Notes under the pieces: generated by a model
The model's database searches: none
Told to the model about the DNA's origin: nothing
Seen by the model: only the letters and a program-made list of their open reading frames with translations
Shown: positions 25,963 to 35,078 of the stretch, piece by piece
How the letters are laid out: each line of letters begins with the position of its first letter
How positions within the stretch are numbered: position 1 is the stretch's first letter
NCBI GenBank assembly: GCA_041391425.1
Contig: JAWKNZ010000006.1
Location: 248,001-312,000, forward strand
Origin: JAWKNZ01 sp041391425
GTDB taxonomy: Bacteria > Bdellovibrionota_B > Oligoflexia > Oligoflexales > JAWKNZ01
Direction of reading: 5' to 3'
Length of the DNA stretch: 64,000 nt
Made by a program: the position numbers and the translations under genes

Positions 25963-26667
25963 TTTATCTCCAACCGTTTGAATTATGAGCACGAGGAACA
26001 GATTGTTCCGATAAACTGCTTGTTTGAACATATGACCGTCAGCAATAACTCCCTCACCCACCTTGAGTGTTACCATAATGGCATCCCCTTGCATCATTGA
26101 AGCAACTTGACTTGACGACGCGTCTGGTTGGCTATGTACTGGTGTATTATTGGCTGTTATGTACCTAACAACCCTCGAACCATCACCTTGCGGAACAATT
26201 GCTCCAGAGGTATTTGCAGGCACAGCGGTATTTGTAGGTACATTTGTTGCTGCGGTATTTGTAGGTACATTTGTTGCTGCGGTATCTGTACCATAGTTAT
26301 ATTGGCCGCTAGCATCTGCTTGTTGTAAATTATTATTGTATAGGTTGCCTGTATTTCCATAGTCGCCGCCTTCAGTGGAGGGGTTAGCTTCTACTGCAGT
26401 ATTGCCTTCACTGGCGGTATTGTCATTGTAATTATAATTGCCTTCTCCGTAATTTCCGGCGACTTCTTCGTTTTCTTCATCATCACCGTAGTTCTCACTT
26501 TGATTTCCTGCTTCTTGATAAGATTCTTCACCTTCTTCTTGTTCTTGACCGTCTTGCTCTAAGCTTTCATCATCTTGCTGAGAACTAGAGCATGCATGAG
26601 TTGTAAGAGCTAATGACAGAGTGAATCCTAATATACGTAGAATGTGGTTTAGGTTGTGATTGATCAT
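25957..26667 (-). CDS. Low-complexity lipoprotein with C-terminal SH3-like region
   Basis: 236 residues from ATG 26667 (GAAAGGG upstream). The lipobox is LTTHAC. After it come about 140 residues of low-complexity Glu, Gln, Asn, Tyr, Gly and Thr, including a duplicated nine-residue unit NVPTNTAAT. The last 75 residues, with RYITANNTPVHSQPDASSSQVA and MVTLKVGEGV, resemble a bacterial SH3 (SH3b) domain of the kind that binds peptidoglycan. The expected tryptophan ending is absent, and the final residues (LFLVLIIQTVGDKV) look unlike an SH3 end, so the C-terminus may be frameshifted. Confidence 0.65.
   Translation of the reverse strand: MINHNLNHILRILGFTLSLALTTHACSSSQQDDESLEQDGQEQEEGEESYQEAGNQSENYGDDEENEEVAGNYGEGNYNYNDNTASEGNTAVEANPSTEGGDYGNTGNLYNNNLQQADASGQYNYGTDTAATNVPTNTAATNVPTNTAVPANTSGAIVPQGDGSRVVRYITANNTPVHSQPDASSSQVASMMQGDAIMVTLKVGEGVIADGHMFKQAVYRNNLFLVLIIQTVGDKV
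26227..26280. repeat. Two tandem 27 bp units inside the lipoprotein gene
   Basis: The unit GGTATTTGTAGGTACATTTG plus TTGCTGC occurs twice in succession with no mismatch, encoding the duplicated Thr/Asn/Pro segment. Being a multiple of three it can expand without breaking the frame. Confidence 0.9.
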
Positions 26668-27199
26668 ATTGTTACCCTTTCTTTCCATCGTTTACCAGTA
26701 GATGACCTCGATGCCTTTAACTTATTCCAAGTTCATGGAAGTCATACGACATAAAGGAATCAATTTGGATTACTGAGCTGTTCGGAGAGGGTTGCGAATA
26801 CTTTAACGATATATTTTAACTTCTGCGCAAAAAAAATTGTTGATATCAAAATGTTATCTGATTTTTTTGCTAAATTTGTATTTATTTTTGATTTTGTAAA
26901 ATATAATTTTATCACTTGTCATGTGTCTTATGTGTTCATTTTAACTTTTGCGACCCTCATTTACTTTACTTATAGATTGGGCTTAAATTTTCTAATAATT
27001 CCTTCTTTATTAATATAAGACATTATCGCTGATCTGACTTTAACTGGATTAGAAATAATACTGGATATTTAGGTTTTAAAAGAGAAGCAATAAAGTTATT
27101 AAAAATTTCATATCATTGATCTGCACTAATTTCTTTATCTAGAGATTATTAAAAAATTGTAAGAGATGTCTGACTTCTATGCTGTTTTATAAAAATATC

Positions 27200-27318
27200 G
27201 TAACTATTCAGCGTATTTTTTATCTGATCGATTCAAAGCCTTGACTGCCCGTCATCCTCATATAGATGACGATGTATCAAGCGACATATTGAAGGGAAAA
27301 GATACGCTGAATAGTTAC
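27200..27318. repeat. Palindromic element, family III, copy 2 (short form)
   Basis: 119 bp with GTAACTATTCAGCGTAT ends but only a residual central palindrome (GTCATCCTCATATAGATGACGA). It lies in the 783-base gap 26668-27450, which is otherwise AT-rich with no gene I can support. A copy of the short motif GACATTATCGCTGATCT occurs at 27019-27035. Confidence 0.85.
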
Positions 27319-27450
27319 AAAATATCTTACTATCGGTATACTGTCGAGAACAAAGCCCTTCAGACAATTTTTGTGCTTGAAAGGTTTTGTTGGTTATATG
27401 ACGGGTTTTTTCTTTATGCTTTGATTTCCTTCATAATAGGTACTATTTAG

Positions 27451-28062
27451 TTAGACTTTGTTTTGTGTTAGTGCTTCAACCCATAAGCGTGTGGCGTGAT
27501 AACGATGGCTAATTTGGTTTTTTACTTCGTTGCCAAGTTCGGCCATAGTTTGGTGGTACCCATCGGGGATAAAGATTGGATCATAGCCAAATCCGTCCTT
27601 TCCTTTGGGGTGCAAGGCGATAGTGCCTTGGCAACGGCCTTCGAATACAGATCGAGTCCCATTTTCGGAAATAAACACTAAACAACAGACAAACGCCGCG
27701 CGACGATCTGGCTCTGAGATTTTAGCCAATTCGTTTAATAACTTTATATTATTCTGTTCATCATCACCTTCAGTCCCTGCATAGCGGCTAGAAAAAATCC
27801 CAGGAGCATTATTTAGAGTGAATACCTCTAGGCCTGAATCGTCTGCAAGCACAGCTTCAGATGTAAATTTTCTTACTTCAATGGCTTTGATTAATGCGTT
27901 TTCGAAGAAGCTTTGACCGCTTTCTACCCATTGTATGTTGTTTGAGAGGGTAGATAACTTTTTGATTTTACAAATACTTCCAGCTAGTTGCTGCATTTCT
28001 GCTATTTTGTGCTGATTGTTGCTTGCAAGAAATACTGGCCTTGGTTTATCAATATAGGGCAT
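27451..28062 (-). CDS. rdgB: RdgB/HAM1 non-canonical purine NTP pyrophosphatase
   Basis: 203 residues from ATG 28062, chosen because GAGG lies 7 bases ahead. The enzyme hydrolyses ITP, dITP and XTP to monophosphates, keeping damaged purines out of nucleic acids. Family motifs: VFLASNNQHKIAEMQ (nucleotide binding), ESGQSFFENALIKA, LADDSGLEV, PGIFSSRYAG, FEGRCQGTIA, GKDGFGYDPIFIPDG and ISHRYHA. Nothing essential is missing. It is divergent from bolA. Confidence 0.95.
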   Translation of the reverse strand: MPYIDKPRPVFLASNNQHKIAEMQQLAGSICKIKKLSTLSNNIQWVESGQSFFENALIKAIEVRKFTSEAVLADDSGLEVFTLNNAPGIFSSRYAGTEGDDEQNNIKLLNELAKISEPDRRAAFVCCLVFISENGTRSVFEGRCQGTIALHPKGKDGFGYDPIFIPDGYHQTMAELGNEVKNQISHRYHATRLWVEALTQNKV

Positions 28063-28204
28063 TGTGTTTCCTCTAGTTTTCACGTGTTAGGTCTATGCTT
28101 TATGAAAATATATGAAATGCATCGATAAGACACTCGCATATTAGGTAAAAGGAACGCTGCGATAGAGCACTGTTTAACACAAAAAAATAAAGAAAGTAAT
28201 CGAT

Positions 28205-28429
28205 ATGAGTCCAGAGGAGATTAGGGAAAAATTATTAATATCGTTTCCAGATGCAGAAGTTAATGCGCGTGATTTGACTGGTGGTGGTGATCATTGGCAG
28301 GTGGATATCCGCTCTGGCGCATTTGCTGGAAAGAGCCTTGTTGAGCAACATCAATTGGTGTATGCAGCATTGGGCGATTGGATGAAAGAAAAAATCCATG
28401 CCCTTGCTTTGAATACTTCAGAAATTTAA
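28205..28429 (+). CDS. BolA/IbaG-family protein
   Basis: 74 residues, the short IbaG-like form of BolA. Typical are MSPEEIREKLLISFPDAEVNARD, the GGGDHWQVDIRSGAFAGKSLVEQHQLVYAAL helix-strand core with the conserved His that helps bind [2Fe-2S] with a monothiol glutaredoxin, and a final short helix. It is likely an iron-sulfur trafficking or acid/oxidative stress factor. No glutaredoxin gene is adjacent. The convergent amine oxidase gene begins 14 bases after its stop. Confidence 0.9.
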   Translation: MSPEEIREKLLISFPDAEVNARDLTGGGDHWQVDIRSGAFAGKSLVEQHQLVYAALGDWMKEKIHALALNTSEI

Positions 28430-28443
28430 TAATATTTTTTATC

Positions 28444-30294
28444 TTATTTTTCTTTAAGCCGGCTGAGCCTGTAATCATAGGCTGAGTTCATTGCGAACAT
28501 ATTGTCTATTCCTAGATACCGTCCGTTTAGAGTAAAATTGTGAATCTCTAAAGCGGCTCGAATTCCTGAAAAGTGTGCCCCATGCACACTAGCGGGCTGT
28601 GAGTTTAGAGCTACAGCTTCGCCGGCCCAAAATAAATTAGGTGAAACAGTTGGATCTGAAAGAATTTTTCTTGCGTATTGGACAGGAACTGATTCGCTAT
28701 CGTGGACGGCTAGATAAGAGTTTCCGCCTTTTGCCCAGGGGTCTTTCATCCATTCTGTTCTTTGAATCATATAGCTATCTCTATTTGTGGGTTTCTTTTT
28801 TTTGCGTAGAAACTTTAACGTCCCTTGTGCTTCTGGAAACATGCGATCTAGGTCGCTGCAGATAGCTTCCATTACAGTGTCATTATCCCAAATGCTGATA
28901 GTTTCTGCATCTTCTGCCATGATTAATGCGGTAAGGACAGCAGGTTTTGACGGATCATTACCAAAGACATGAAAATATGATTTACCAGCTTTTCTCGGTA
29001 TCCCAGTTGTTTTGGCAGCTTTACCGTTCATATTAAAATGCATTAAATCTTTCGCAGATGCCTGTGGGATATGTGCCATGCTCATATCTTTGGGCCAAAA
29101 TTTTTTATCGAATACCATTTGGATCTTAGTGTGGTGTCCTGCTTTAATTGTTTTTAATGCTTCAAGCTTACGTTCGTGTAATGGAGGTGAAAATTCAACA
29201 CTTCCGCTATTAAGCATGCCTACCGCAAATGTGCAAATGGCGGTTTTTGCTCTAAATTGTTTGTGAGATCCATTATCGTCGACGGCATCGATAATAACGC
29301 CTTCCCCTGCTTTTTGTCCGTATGTGATTTTTTCAATTTTGTGGCTTAACATAATATTGAGGTTTTCTGCCATGCGATCACATAATGATCCATAACCACC
29401 TGTTAGATACCATTCATGCCTTTCTTTTAATTGTTTGCTTAAATAGTCTGCAGCAAATCCATGGATACTTATTTCATTTAAGGGTCCGGGCATGTGACCT
29501 GTAAGAGTCATGGCTACAAAGTCTCGTCCTAATTCGTCATCCATATATTTTTCTTTGATCCATTGTTCTGCGCTTAGATCTTTTTTATGTGTTTGTAATG
29601 AATTGTCTATTAGAGGAAACATTTTGGCGGCGCTTATGATATTCCACTGGAGGGCAGCCTCTAACGAAGACATTTTTTTTGCCTTGGAGTGATGAAAAAT
29701 AAGACCTTTTCCAAGTTTTTCAATTTCGACCCAATTAAGCTTATAACGTTCAATTTCTGCCCATATAGGGGTTTCGTAAGAAAATTCTTTATTGGTGAAT
29801 AGCTTTTCGAAATTGAATGGTAAATCAAGCGGTGGTTTTCTGTGGACGAATTCCGCTCCAAGCTCAATGGGCCAGTTTTCTCCAGGAAAAAAATCTCTTT
29901 TAGTATGTATGCGACCTCCAATTCTATTATTTCCTTCGATGACGATGACACTTTGTGGACGATAATTAATTTTCTTTTTACCATTAAAAAAAGTTGTACT
30001 CAAAAAATCTGGTCTAGATAAGTATTGGGCTGCAGTCAACCCGGCAATACCGGCTCCAAGTACTAAGACGTCAGCTTCATAAATGTTATTTTTCGATGAT
30101 GTGGATTGAGGCTTATTTTTTGTTATCGGGCTTGTCTGACAGCTGCTTAGCAACTTATTGCCAAGTATTCCAGTTGCAGCAATTGTTGTTCCATATTGGA
30201 GAGAGCTTTTAATAAACTCTCTGCGTTTTTGTACCGGTGAAGTGCTAATTTTGTCTGCTTGTGGGAGTGTTACCTGCGTCTTTTTTTTGTCCAT
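28444..30294 (-). CDS. Tat-exported FAD amine oxidase, possible lipoprotein
   Basis: 616 residues. The N-terminus has a twin-arginine motif (KRREFIK, Arg24-Arg25), a hydrophobic stretch and LLSSC with Cys52 placed as a lipobox, so it is probably exported folded with FAD and possibly lipidated. An FAD dinucleotide fold follows at residues 76-90 (VLGAGIAGLTAA) with the GGRIHTK motif of flavin amine oxidases (PF01593). The C-terminal FAD contact LFWAGEAVALNSQPASVHGAHFSG is also intact. The substrate is unknown; monoamines or polyamines are the family norm, which may connect with the glutamylation operon at 53-58 kb, though nothing here proves it. Confidence 0.85.
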   Translation of the reverse strand: MDKKKTQVTLPQADKISTSPVQKRREFIKSSLQYGTTIAATGILGNKLLSSCQTSPITKNKPQSTSSKNNIYEADVLVLGAGIAGLTAAQYLSRPDFLSTTFFNGKKKINYRPQSVIVIEGNNRIGGRIHTKRDFFPGENWPIELGAEFVHRKPPLDLPFNFEKLFTNKEFSYETPIWAEIERYKLNWVEIEKLGKGLIFHHSKAKKMSSLEAALQWNIISAAKMFPLIDNSLQTHKKDLSAEQWIKEKYMDDELGRDFVAMTLTGHMPGPLNEISIHGFAADYLSKQLKERHEWYLTGGYGSLCDRMAENLNIMLSHKIEKITYGQKAGEGVIIDAVDDNGSHKQFRAKTAICTFAVGMLNSGSVEFSPPLHERKLEALKTIKAGHHTKIQMVFDKKFWPKDMSMAHIPQASAKDLMHFNMNGKAAKTTGIPRKAGKSYFHVFGNDPSKPAVLTALIMAEDAETISIWDNDTVMEAICSDLDRMFPEAQGTLKFLRKKKKPTNRDSYMIQRTEWMKDPWAKGGNSYLAVHDSESVPVQYARKILSDPTVSPNLFWAGEAVALNSQPASVHGAHFSGIRAALEIHNFTLNGRYLGIDNMFAMNSAYDYRLSRLKEK

Positions 30295-30376
30295 TGTTTC
30301 TCCAAAAGATTTCGTTTGCTGAATAACTATATTCTATGACATAGATTTATATAAATCAGTTTTATATAAAAATAAG

Positions 30377-30502
30377 GTAACTATTCAGCGTATCTCTTCC
30401 CTTCAATATGTCGCTTGACTGCCCGTCATCCTTCGCTTCACTCAGGATGACGGGCAGTCAAGGCTTTGAATCGATCAGATAAAAAATACGCTGAATAGTT
30501 GC
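30377..30502. repeat. Palindromic element, family III, copy 3
   Basis: 126 bp between GTAACTATTCAGCGTAT and CGCTGAATAGTTGC, with a medium-length central palindrome (CTGCCCGTCATCCTTCGC against ATGACGGGCAG). It is in the 683-base gap upstream of the broken hydrolase. The rest of that gap shows only the short tetranucleotide tract listed next and no supportable gene. Confidence 0.88.
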
Positions 30503-30658
30503 AAAATAAGATGATATTGTTTCAAGTAAGATGCATAGTTTTTTATTTTCTGCTGATCGAGATACTTATTTATTTTCATCTTCTTGTTTCAATTTAGATT
30601 TGAATCATTTATTTTATGTAAATCTGATTTGTTTGAGTATTAATTTTTTATTAAAGCC

Positions 30659-30679
30659 TGATTGATTGATTGATTGATT
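30659..30679. repeat. Tetranucleotide tract (ATTG)5
   Basis: About five perfect tandem GATT/ATTG units in an AT-rich gap. It could vary in length by slippage but lies about 300 bases from the nearest start codon. Confidence 0.85.
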
Positions 30680-30977
30680 TTATAAACTTGCAGGCTTAAT
30701 TTTAGCATAGTTAGTTAATAGGTTGAAAGTTTCGTCGTTTACTGATTGCTATTTCTCAATAAGCGTATGAATCTGAAAACATGGTGCATAGAGAAATATT
30801 GAAGCTATGTCTATTTCTAGATGCTGTGGCATTTAGAATATTAATGCACGAAGGAAAAATACTAGAGCTATATACCCATAATAAGAAATATTCTTTTCTT
30901 AGACGGGAATTGATTTTATTAAGCAGAGAGATTTTAATGTCTGTCCGTTACTGGTCTAAGTACAAATGGTGATAAGT

Positions 30978-31975
30978 ATGTTAACAAAAAAAATATCAAA
31001 ACTTCTGTCTATGCCTATGAGTAAGTCAATAATAGTAAGTTCTGTGATTTCCGATGCAGCGAAGTCTGGTTTTTTTGAAACTGTCGATGGAATTAGCCTT
31101 TATTATGAAGATACGCAAGCTCCGGGGGAAGTTTTATTTTTTATATATGGTTTGGGATGCTCTATTAGTCATTGGAAATATCAGATGAGTTATTTTTTGG
31201 ACAAGTCCAATAAGAGTAAAGGAGTTACTCAGAAATATCGGATTGTATGGATGGATTTTCGTAATCATGGTCGTTCTGGTAAATGTCAAAGTTCTCAACT
31301 ATCAGTCGTGCAATTGGCTGAAGATGTGAAACAATGTTGCGATGTTTTGGGTATTCATAAGGCAATTTTTTTAGGTCAATCAATGGGGGGCAGCGTCTTA
31401 TTGCAGTTAGCACATAGTTATCCTAAGCTTGTTAAGAAGATGGTACTGCAAGGGTCTCCTCCAATAGCACCATCACGTACTATCTGTACTAGCCCATTGG
31501 CACCTTTCGCTTGGAAAAGGATGATTCAACTAAATAAGTTAAGCCCTATGTCCGTGCGTTTAATCCACAAGAGTTTATCAGGAATAAGCCGTCCATTAAT
31601 GGAAGCTGCTCGCTTTAGCGGTTTTAATCCTCAGTTGGTTAATTCTGATGATGTTATGGAATATGTCAAATTGTTATTAGCTTCTGATGCTAATGTTTTC
31701 TGAAATTGGCCGAGTCGATGGAAAATTTTGATGTGGCAGATTTTGGATCAGAGATCATAGTGCCTACTTTAATAATTGCGGGAAAACAAGATAGATGTGT
31801 TCCTTTGCCAAATATTGAATATTTGGCAAGTAAATTGAAAAATGCTCAAATTGAAGTGATTCCGCATGGTAGCCACTGTCCGCACTTAGATGATCCTCCT
31901 TTGGTTAATGAGCTTATCAGTAATTTTATTCGGAAAAAGCGTAATGCTTTTTCTAAAAAGAAAAATAATTTATAG
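30978..31975 (+). pseudogene. Alpha/beta hydrolase split by one frameshift
   Basis: Two overlapping halves of one alpha/beta hydrolase. The first (to TGA 31701-31703) has the oxyanion segment FIYGLGCSISHW, the strand WMDFRNHGRSG and the nucleophile elbow FLGQSMGGS. The second, in the next frame from 31706, carries PTLIIAGKQDRCVP (acid Asp) and HGSHCPHLDDPP (catalytic His). Restoring one G in TCTGAAATT turns the stop into Trp and gives one continuous protein of about 332 residues. As written, the triad is divided between two peptides, so it is probably inactive; a single sequencing error cannot be excluded for this gene alone. Confidence 0.8.
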
Positions 31976-31990
31976 TGATGGGCTTAATTT

Positions 31991-32554
31991 TTAATGCGCT
32001 TTTTGACAAAGGTAGGCACTAGGCCCCATTGCACTAGACCGACAACGGAATGAGTTGTCTGATGGAGGTAACTGTTCTTTATTCTCACTTACATCTAATT
32101 GATCACTAATTCCCAGATAAGGTTTTTTTGCAAGGTTATCTCTTGTTTTCTGTTCAAATCCACTTGAATCTGCTTGATCAGTTGCCATGGTTTCATTGTC
32201 AACGAAGGGTCCGAGTTCTTTGTGGGCTTCAGGTATTTTTCCATTATAGATGATTGGGTGTGATGAGTTGAGTGGCTGACTATTCGTGCTTAGCGTACGC
32301 AATGTGTTTTCTGGAATACCTTTCCATATTCCTTGATCGCAATATTTCATGGATTTAGCTATGGCGTCATAAATTACATAACTTGGACTATGTTTTACGC
32401 ATATTGAAGATGTTGTTTGTGTCGGTGTTTGTTGTGCTGCTATGTCTGAGGTCTTTTGCTCATGATTGTGCTTGGAGTTGAGAGTGTTTCTTTTATTATT
32501 AAATTGGCATCCGACAAATACTATAAATGCCAAAAAGTTACTGATTTGTCTCAT
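31991..32554 (-). CDS. Small predicted lipoprotein, unknown
   Basis: 187 residues from ATG 32554, picked because GAGG sits 6 bases ahead; upstream in-frame ATGs would bury the signal. The lipobox is FVGC near residue 15. The mature part is polar and Asn/Ser/Thr/Gln rich, with a compact block CVKHSPSYVIYDAIAKSMKY followed by CDQGIWKGIPENT that looks folded. There is no recognisable family. It is convergent with the broken hydrolase. Confidence 0.55.
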   Translation of the reverse strand: MRQISNFLAFIVFVGCQFNNKRNTLNSKHNHEQKTSDIAAQQTPTQTTSSICVKHSPSYVIYDAIAKSMKYCDQGIWKGIPENTLRTLSTNSQPLNSSHPIIYNGKIPEAHKELGPFVDNETMATDQADSSGFEQKTRDNLAKKPYLGISDQLDVSENKEQLPPSDNSFRCRSSAMGPSAYLCQKAH

Positions 32555-32878
32555 TATCAACCTCACTGGGCAATTCATCATTTTGTGTATAATTCCTTCA
32601 ACTTGTATTGGCCTTAAATTTAGCAATTGCTATGCTTTCGGATCTTTTTTTATAATTTTTAGTATAGAAATAGTACGCTCTAATGCGTTGTGGGTGTAAC
32701 TGACCATTTTTCTTAAGAACTAATTTGAAGTTTGGGAGAAAACGAAATTTAATGTATAATTAAACTGAATTTGTTTACTTGCTGTCTGCTTTATGACAGA
32801 TAGCAGTTAGGGTAATATCGAGTTGTGTTTCCGTATTTTTTGTTGGTCTCTTTTGGCGGGTTAAATTTTTTACTTTAA

Positions 32879-32981
32879 CTAGGGCGTGTTGACGTTTCAT
32901 TTTCGTAGCGAGAGACAAATACTTGAAAGTCGCAGCAAGGGTTTGGCTCGTAGTAGGAAATGAAACGTCAACACGCCCTAG
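32879..32981. repeat. Palindromic element, family II, internal deletion form
   Basis: 103 bp. Both outer repeats and the flanking GTAGCGAGAGACAAATACTT and GGTTTGGCTCGTAGTAGG segments match the full copies at 6651 and 51804, but the central ~80 bases with the inner inverted repeat are gone. It lies between the small lipoprotein and the HPt gene; the rest of that 520-base gap shows no other gene. Confidence 0.88.
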
Positions 32982-33074
32982 TAGGATGATAAAAATAGTT
33001 TTTTGTTATTGATATATGGTTGGAGACTGGCGGCACTGTGAGCAGTGAAGGTAGGAAATTGGAGGCTTCTGGGT

Positions 33075-33443
33075 ATGCATGAGACTATTCCTCTTTTGGA
33101 TATGAAGGCTATTGACAGTATCCTTACATTTGAAAAGAAAGGCTTGCTATTTGGTTTTTTACAGAAACAATTGGATCATTTGAGAAATGAAGTCCCTGAA
33201 CATTTGAGTTTAATTAATGATGCAGTTTTGGAGAAAGATTTTAAGAGCTTATCCCAACATACTCATAAGTTAAATGGTTTCGCAGCGATTATTGGAGCAC
33301 AGAGAGTTAGGCATCTATGTATAGAAATTGAGAGGCTGGGGGATGAAAGTTCTGTTAGTGTAGCGAAGGAGATTGTTGCTCAGCTTGAAGATGCACTGAC
33401 TGCAACTATTGATGCTTTGCAAGAAATTGTATCTAAAGCGTAA
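33075..33443 (+). CDS. Histidine phosphotransfer (HPt) domain protein
   Basis: 122 residues forming one HPt four-helix bundle. The phosphoacceptor region reads HTHKLNGFAAIIGAQRVRHLC, where the His-x-x-Lys-Leu/Gly pattern of HPt proteins is clear. The family relays phosphate between hybrid kinases and response regulators. No kinase or receiver lies next to it, so it is an orphan relay whose partners are elsewhere. ATG 33075 follows GGAGG by nine bases; an in-frame GTG at 33045 has no such signal. Confidence 0.8.
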   Translation: MHETIPLLDMKAIDSILTFEKKGLLFGFLQKQLDHLRNEVPEHLSLINDAVLEKDFKSLSQHTHKLNGFAAIIGAQRVRHLCIEIERLGDESSVSVAKEIVAQLEDALTATIDALQEIVSKA

Positions 33444-33622
33444 CATGCTAATATTATTGAGTAGTAGTTAATAATATTGAAAGAATTCTAAAAATTATTT
33501 AAAATACCTGCCTTGAACTATAACTATTTTTTAAAAGTAATATGCGTTATATTCTTAGTTATTAGATTTGATATTTTAATATAGAATACTCTATAGAATT
33601 AAAATCGGAGAATTTTTGATTC

Positions 33623-34159
33623 ATGAATGGTTTTACGACGACAATACCGTGGAAAACTAGACCTTTTGCAAAGAGATTTGCACAAAATTCTTTGTTGCCT
33701 TTCCTGGGCGAAACGACCTTTAATAACTCGTATTATGTCAATATGCTTAACTGTGCTTTGCGTCTTGAATTAGATAGTTTGTCACATCTTACTAGTGGCG
33801 AAAAAATTTTGGATTTTGTTGGGATTCGACAAGTTATGGAAAATCATAATCAGTCGATAGAGAGCCTTTCTTCCTTAATTGTTAGAAATAGTGGCATCCC
33901 TATAAGCCATTCATCTTTTGCCAGTACGTTTTCCAGTGTGATTATCAGAGTAAAGTCGAATGTTCCTGGTCGGCGTGCAAAATTTTCTTTACTTTCTGGG
34001 CTGTGTAGTCAAGAAAAGAAGTTGGAGCATGTTTATCAGCGTCTATTGTTAATGTCACCGTCGTGTGATAGATTCGTTGTTTTAAGTCTGCGTGAAAGAA
34101 TTTCTATAAATGAATCTATTTATTCGAGATTAATTGAAAACAATCCGTTAAAAGTATAA
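33623..34159 (+). CDS. Helical protein of unknown function
   Basis: 178 residues, no signal peptide, mostly amphipathic helix. The pattern ALRLELDSLSHL, MENHNQSIESLSSLIV and EKKLEHVYQRLLLMSP distantly recalls small ferritin-like four-helix proteins (DUF2383 type), but conserved metal ligands are not obvious, so this is only a suggestion. CGGAG is ten or more bases before the ATG. Its 3' end overlaps the convergent outer-membrane protein gene by 12 bases. Confidence 0.55.
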   Translation: MNGFTTTIPWKTRPFAKRFAQNSLLPFLGETTFNNSYYVNMLNCALRLELDSLSHLTSGEKILDFVGIRQVMENHNQSIESLSSLIVRNSGIPISHSSFASTFSSVIIRVKSNVPGRRAKFSLLSGLCSQEKKLEHVYQRLLLMSPSCDRFVVLSLRERISINESIYSRLIENNPLKV

Positions 34160-34903
34160 TCCAAAGCGTAATCCTGTATATGCCCCTTGATTTTTTTCTT
34201 TATATTTTACTTCATTCCAAGTTAGATCATAGCTACGGGTTCTGTATCCCACTATGAAATCGATAGTATTTTTCGTTAGGTCGATACTTGCTCCTACTTC
34301 CTGTTCGATTCTTTGTCCTAGACTGATATCTTGCCCGCTTTTATCTAATGCCTTAGGAGTATTAAATACCATTCCTGTAGCGTGAAAAACAGCTTTATCA
34401 AAAATTGGTATGAAAACTCCTACCCCTGCACCTAGGTTTGCACCAAAAAGATCAAAGCGCTCATTATTGGCATTGTTGATGCTAATTTCACCTAGTCCCA
34501 CGGAGATAGTTGGATATAGCCAGCCTAATCTCCACTGCATTGCAGTATCTTTCCAGTTTGCTTTTAGATAGCTTTGATTCAGCTCGAATGGAACGTAATT
34601 TTCTGAAGATGTGAAGCTGATCCCTAAGTTTCGACTCTCACCCGCGTAAATTCCTAACTTCCATGTTGATGAGGTTGCGGTCTCTTTACTTTCTGCCGCT
34701 TCACTTTCATATGTGTTTAAGGTTAAGTCTCCTTGCATATATGCAGTCATGGTCTGCTGGGTTAATGAGCTCCCGTAGACTTGACTTCTTGTCTGTGCAA
34801 TCCCATTTTCTGTGGTTGCCATGAGCGATAAACCGCAAATGATTAACATTATGGGATATGTTGAGGCGTTACTTTTATTGGTAATAGACTTTAAGATAAG
34901 CAT
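34148..34903 (-). CDS. Predicted outer-membrane beta-barrel protein
   Basis: 251 residues from ATG 34903 (AGGAG 9 bases upstream). A signal peptide ends near NGIAQTRS. The mature chain is alternating amphipathic strands (STWKLGIYAGES, LGISFTS, WRLGWLYPTISVGLG, NTIDFIVGYRTR) and ends GAYTGLRFGLYF. An aromatic last residue and alternating pattern are the usual outer-membrane barrel signature. Eight to ten strands would fit the length. Function unknown. Confidence 0.72.
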   Translation of the reverse strand: MLILKSITNKSNASTYPIMLIICGLSLMATTENGIAQTRSQVYGSSLTQQTMTAYMQGDLTLNTYESEAAESKETATSSTWKLGIYAGESRNLGISFTSSENYVPFELNQSYLKANWKDTAMQWRLGWLYPTISVGLGEISINNANNERFDLFGANLGAGVGVFIPIFDKAVFHATGMVFNTPKALDKSGQDISLGQRIEQEVGASIDLTKNTIDFIVGYRTRSYDLTWNEVKYKEKNQGAYTGLRFGLYF

Positions 34904-35078
34904 TGTGAAAAACTCCTCCATGAGTTTTCATAGATATCGATTTACTAGGATATCGGTCATTTTAATATTGACTTTAGATTTCTTAACGTGGGTTCATTTT
35001 GGTATTTTTGCTAAGTTTTATATGATAGCTTTGTTGTAAGAATATTAAACTTTGCAGGTTTATTAAGGAGTTTTCCCT

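Noticed and set aside
30781..30972. 63-residue ORF upstream of the broken hydrolase
   Set aside because: No ribosome site, no family resemblance, and it overlaps the start of the hydrolase frame.
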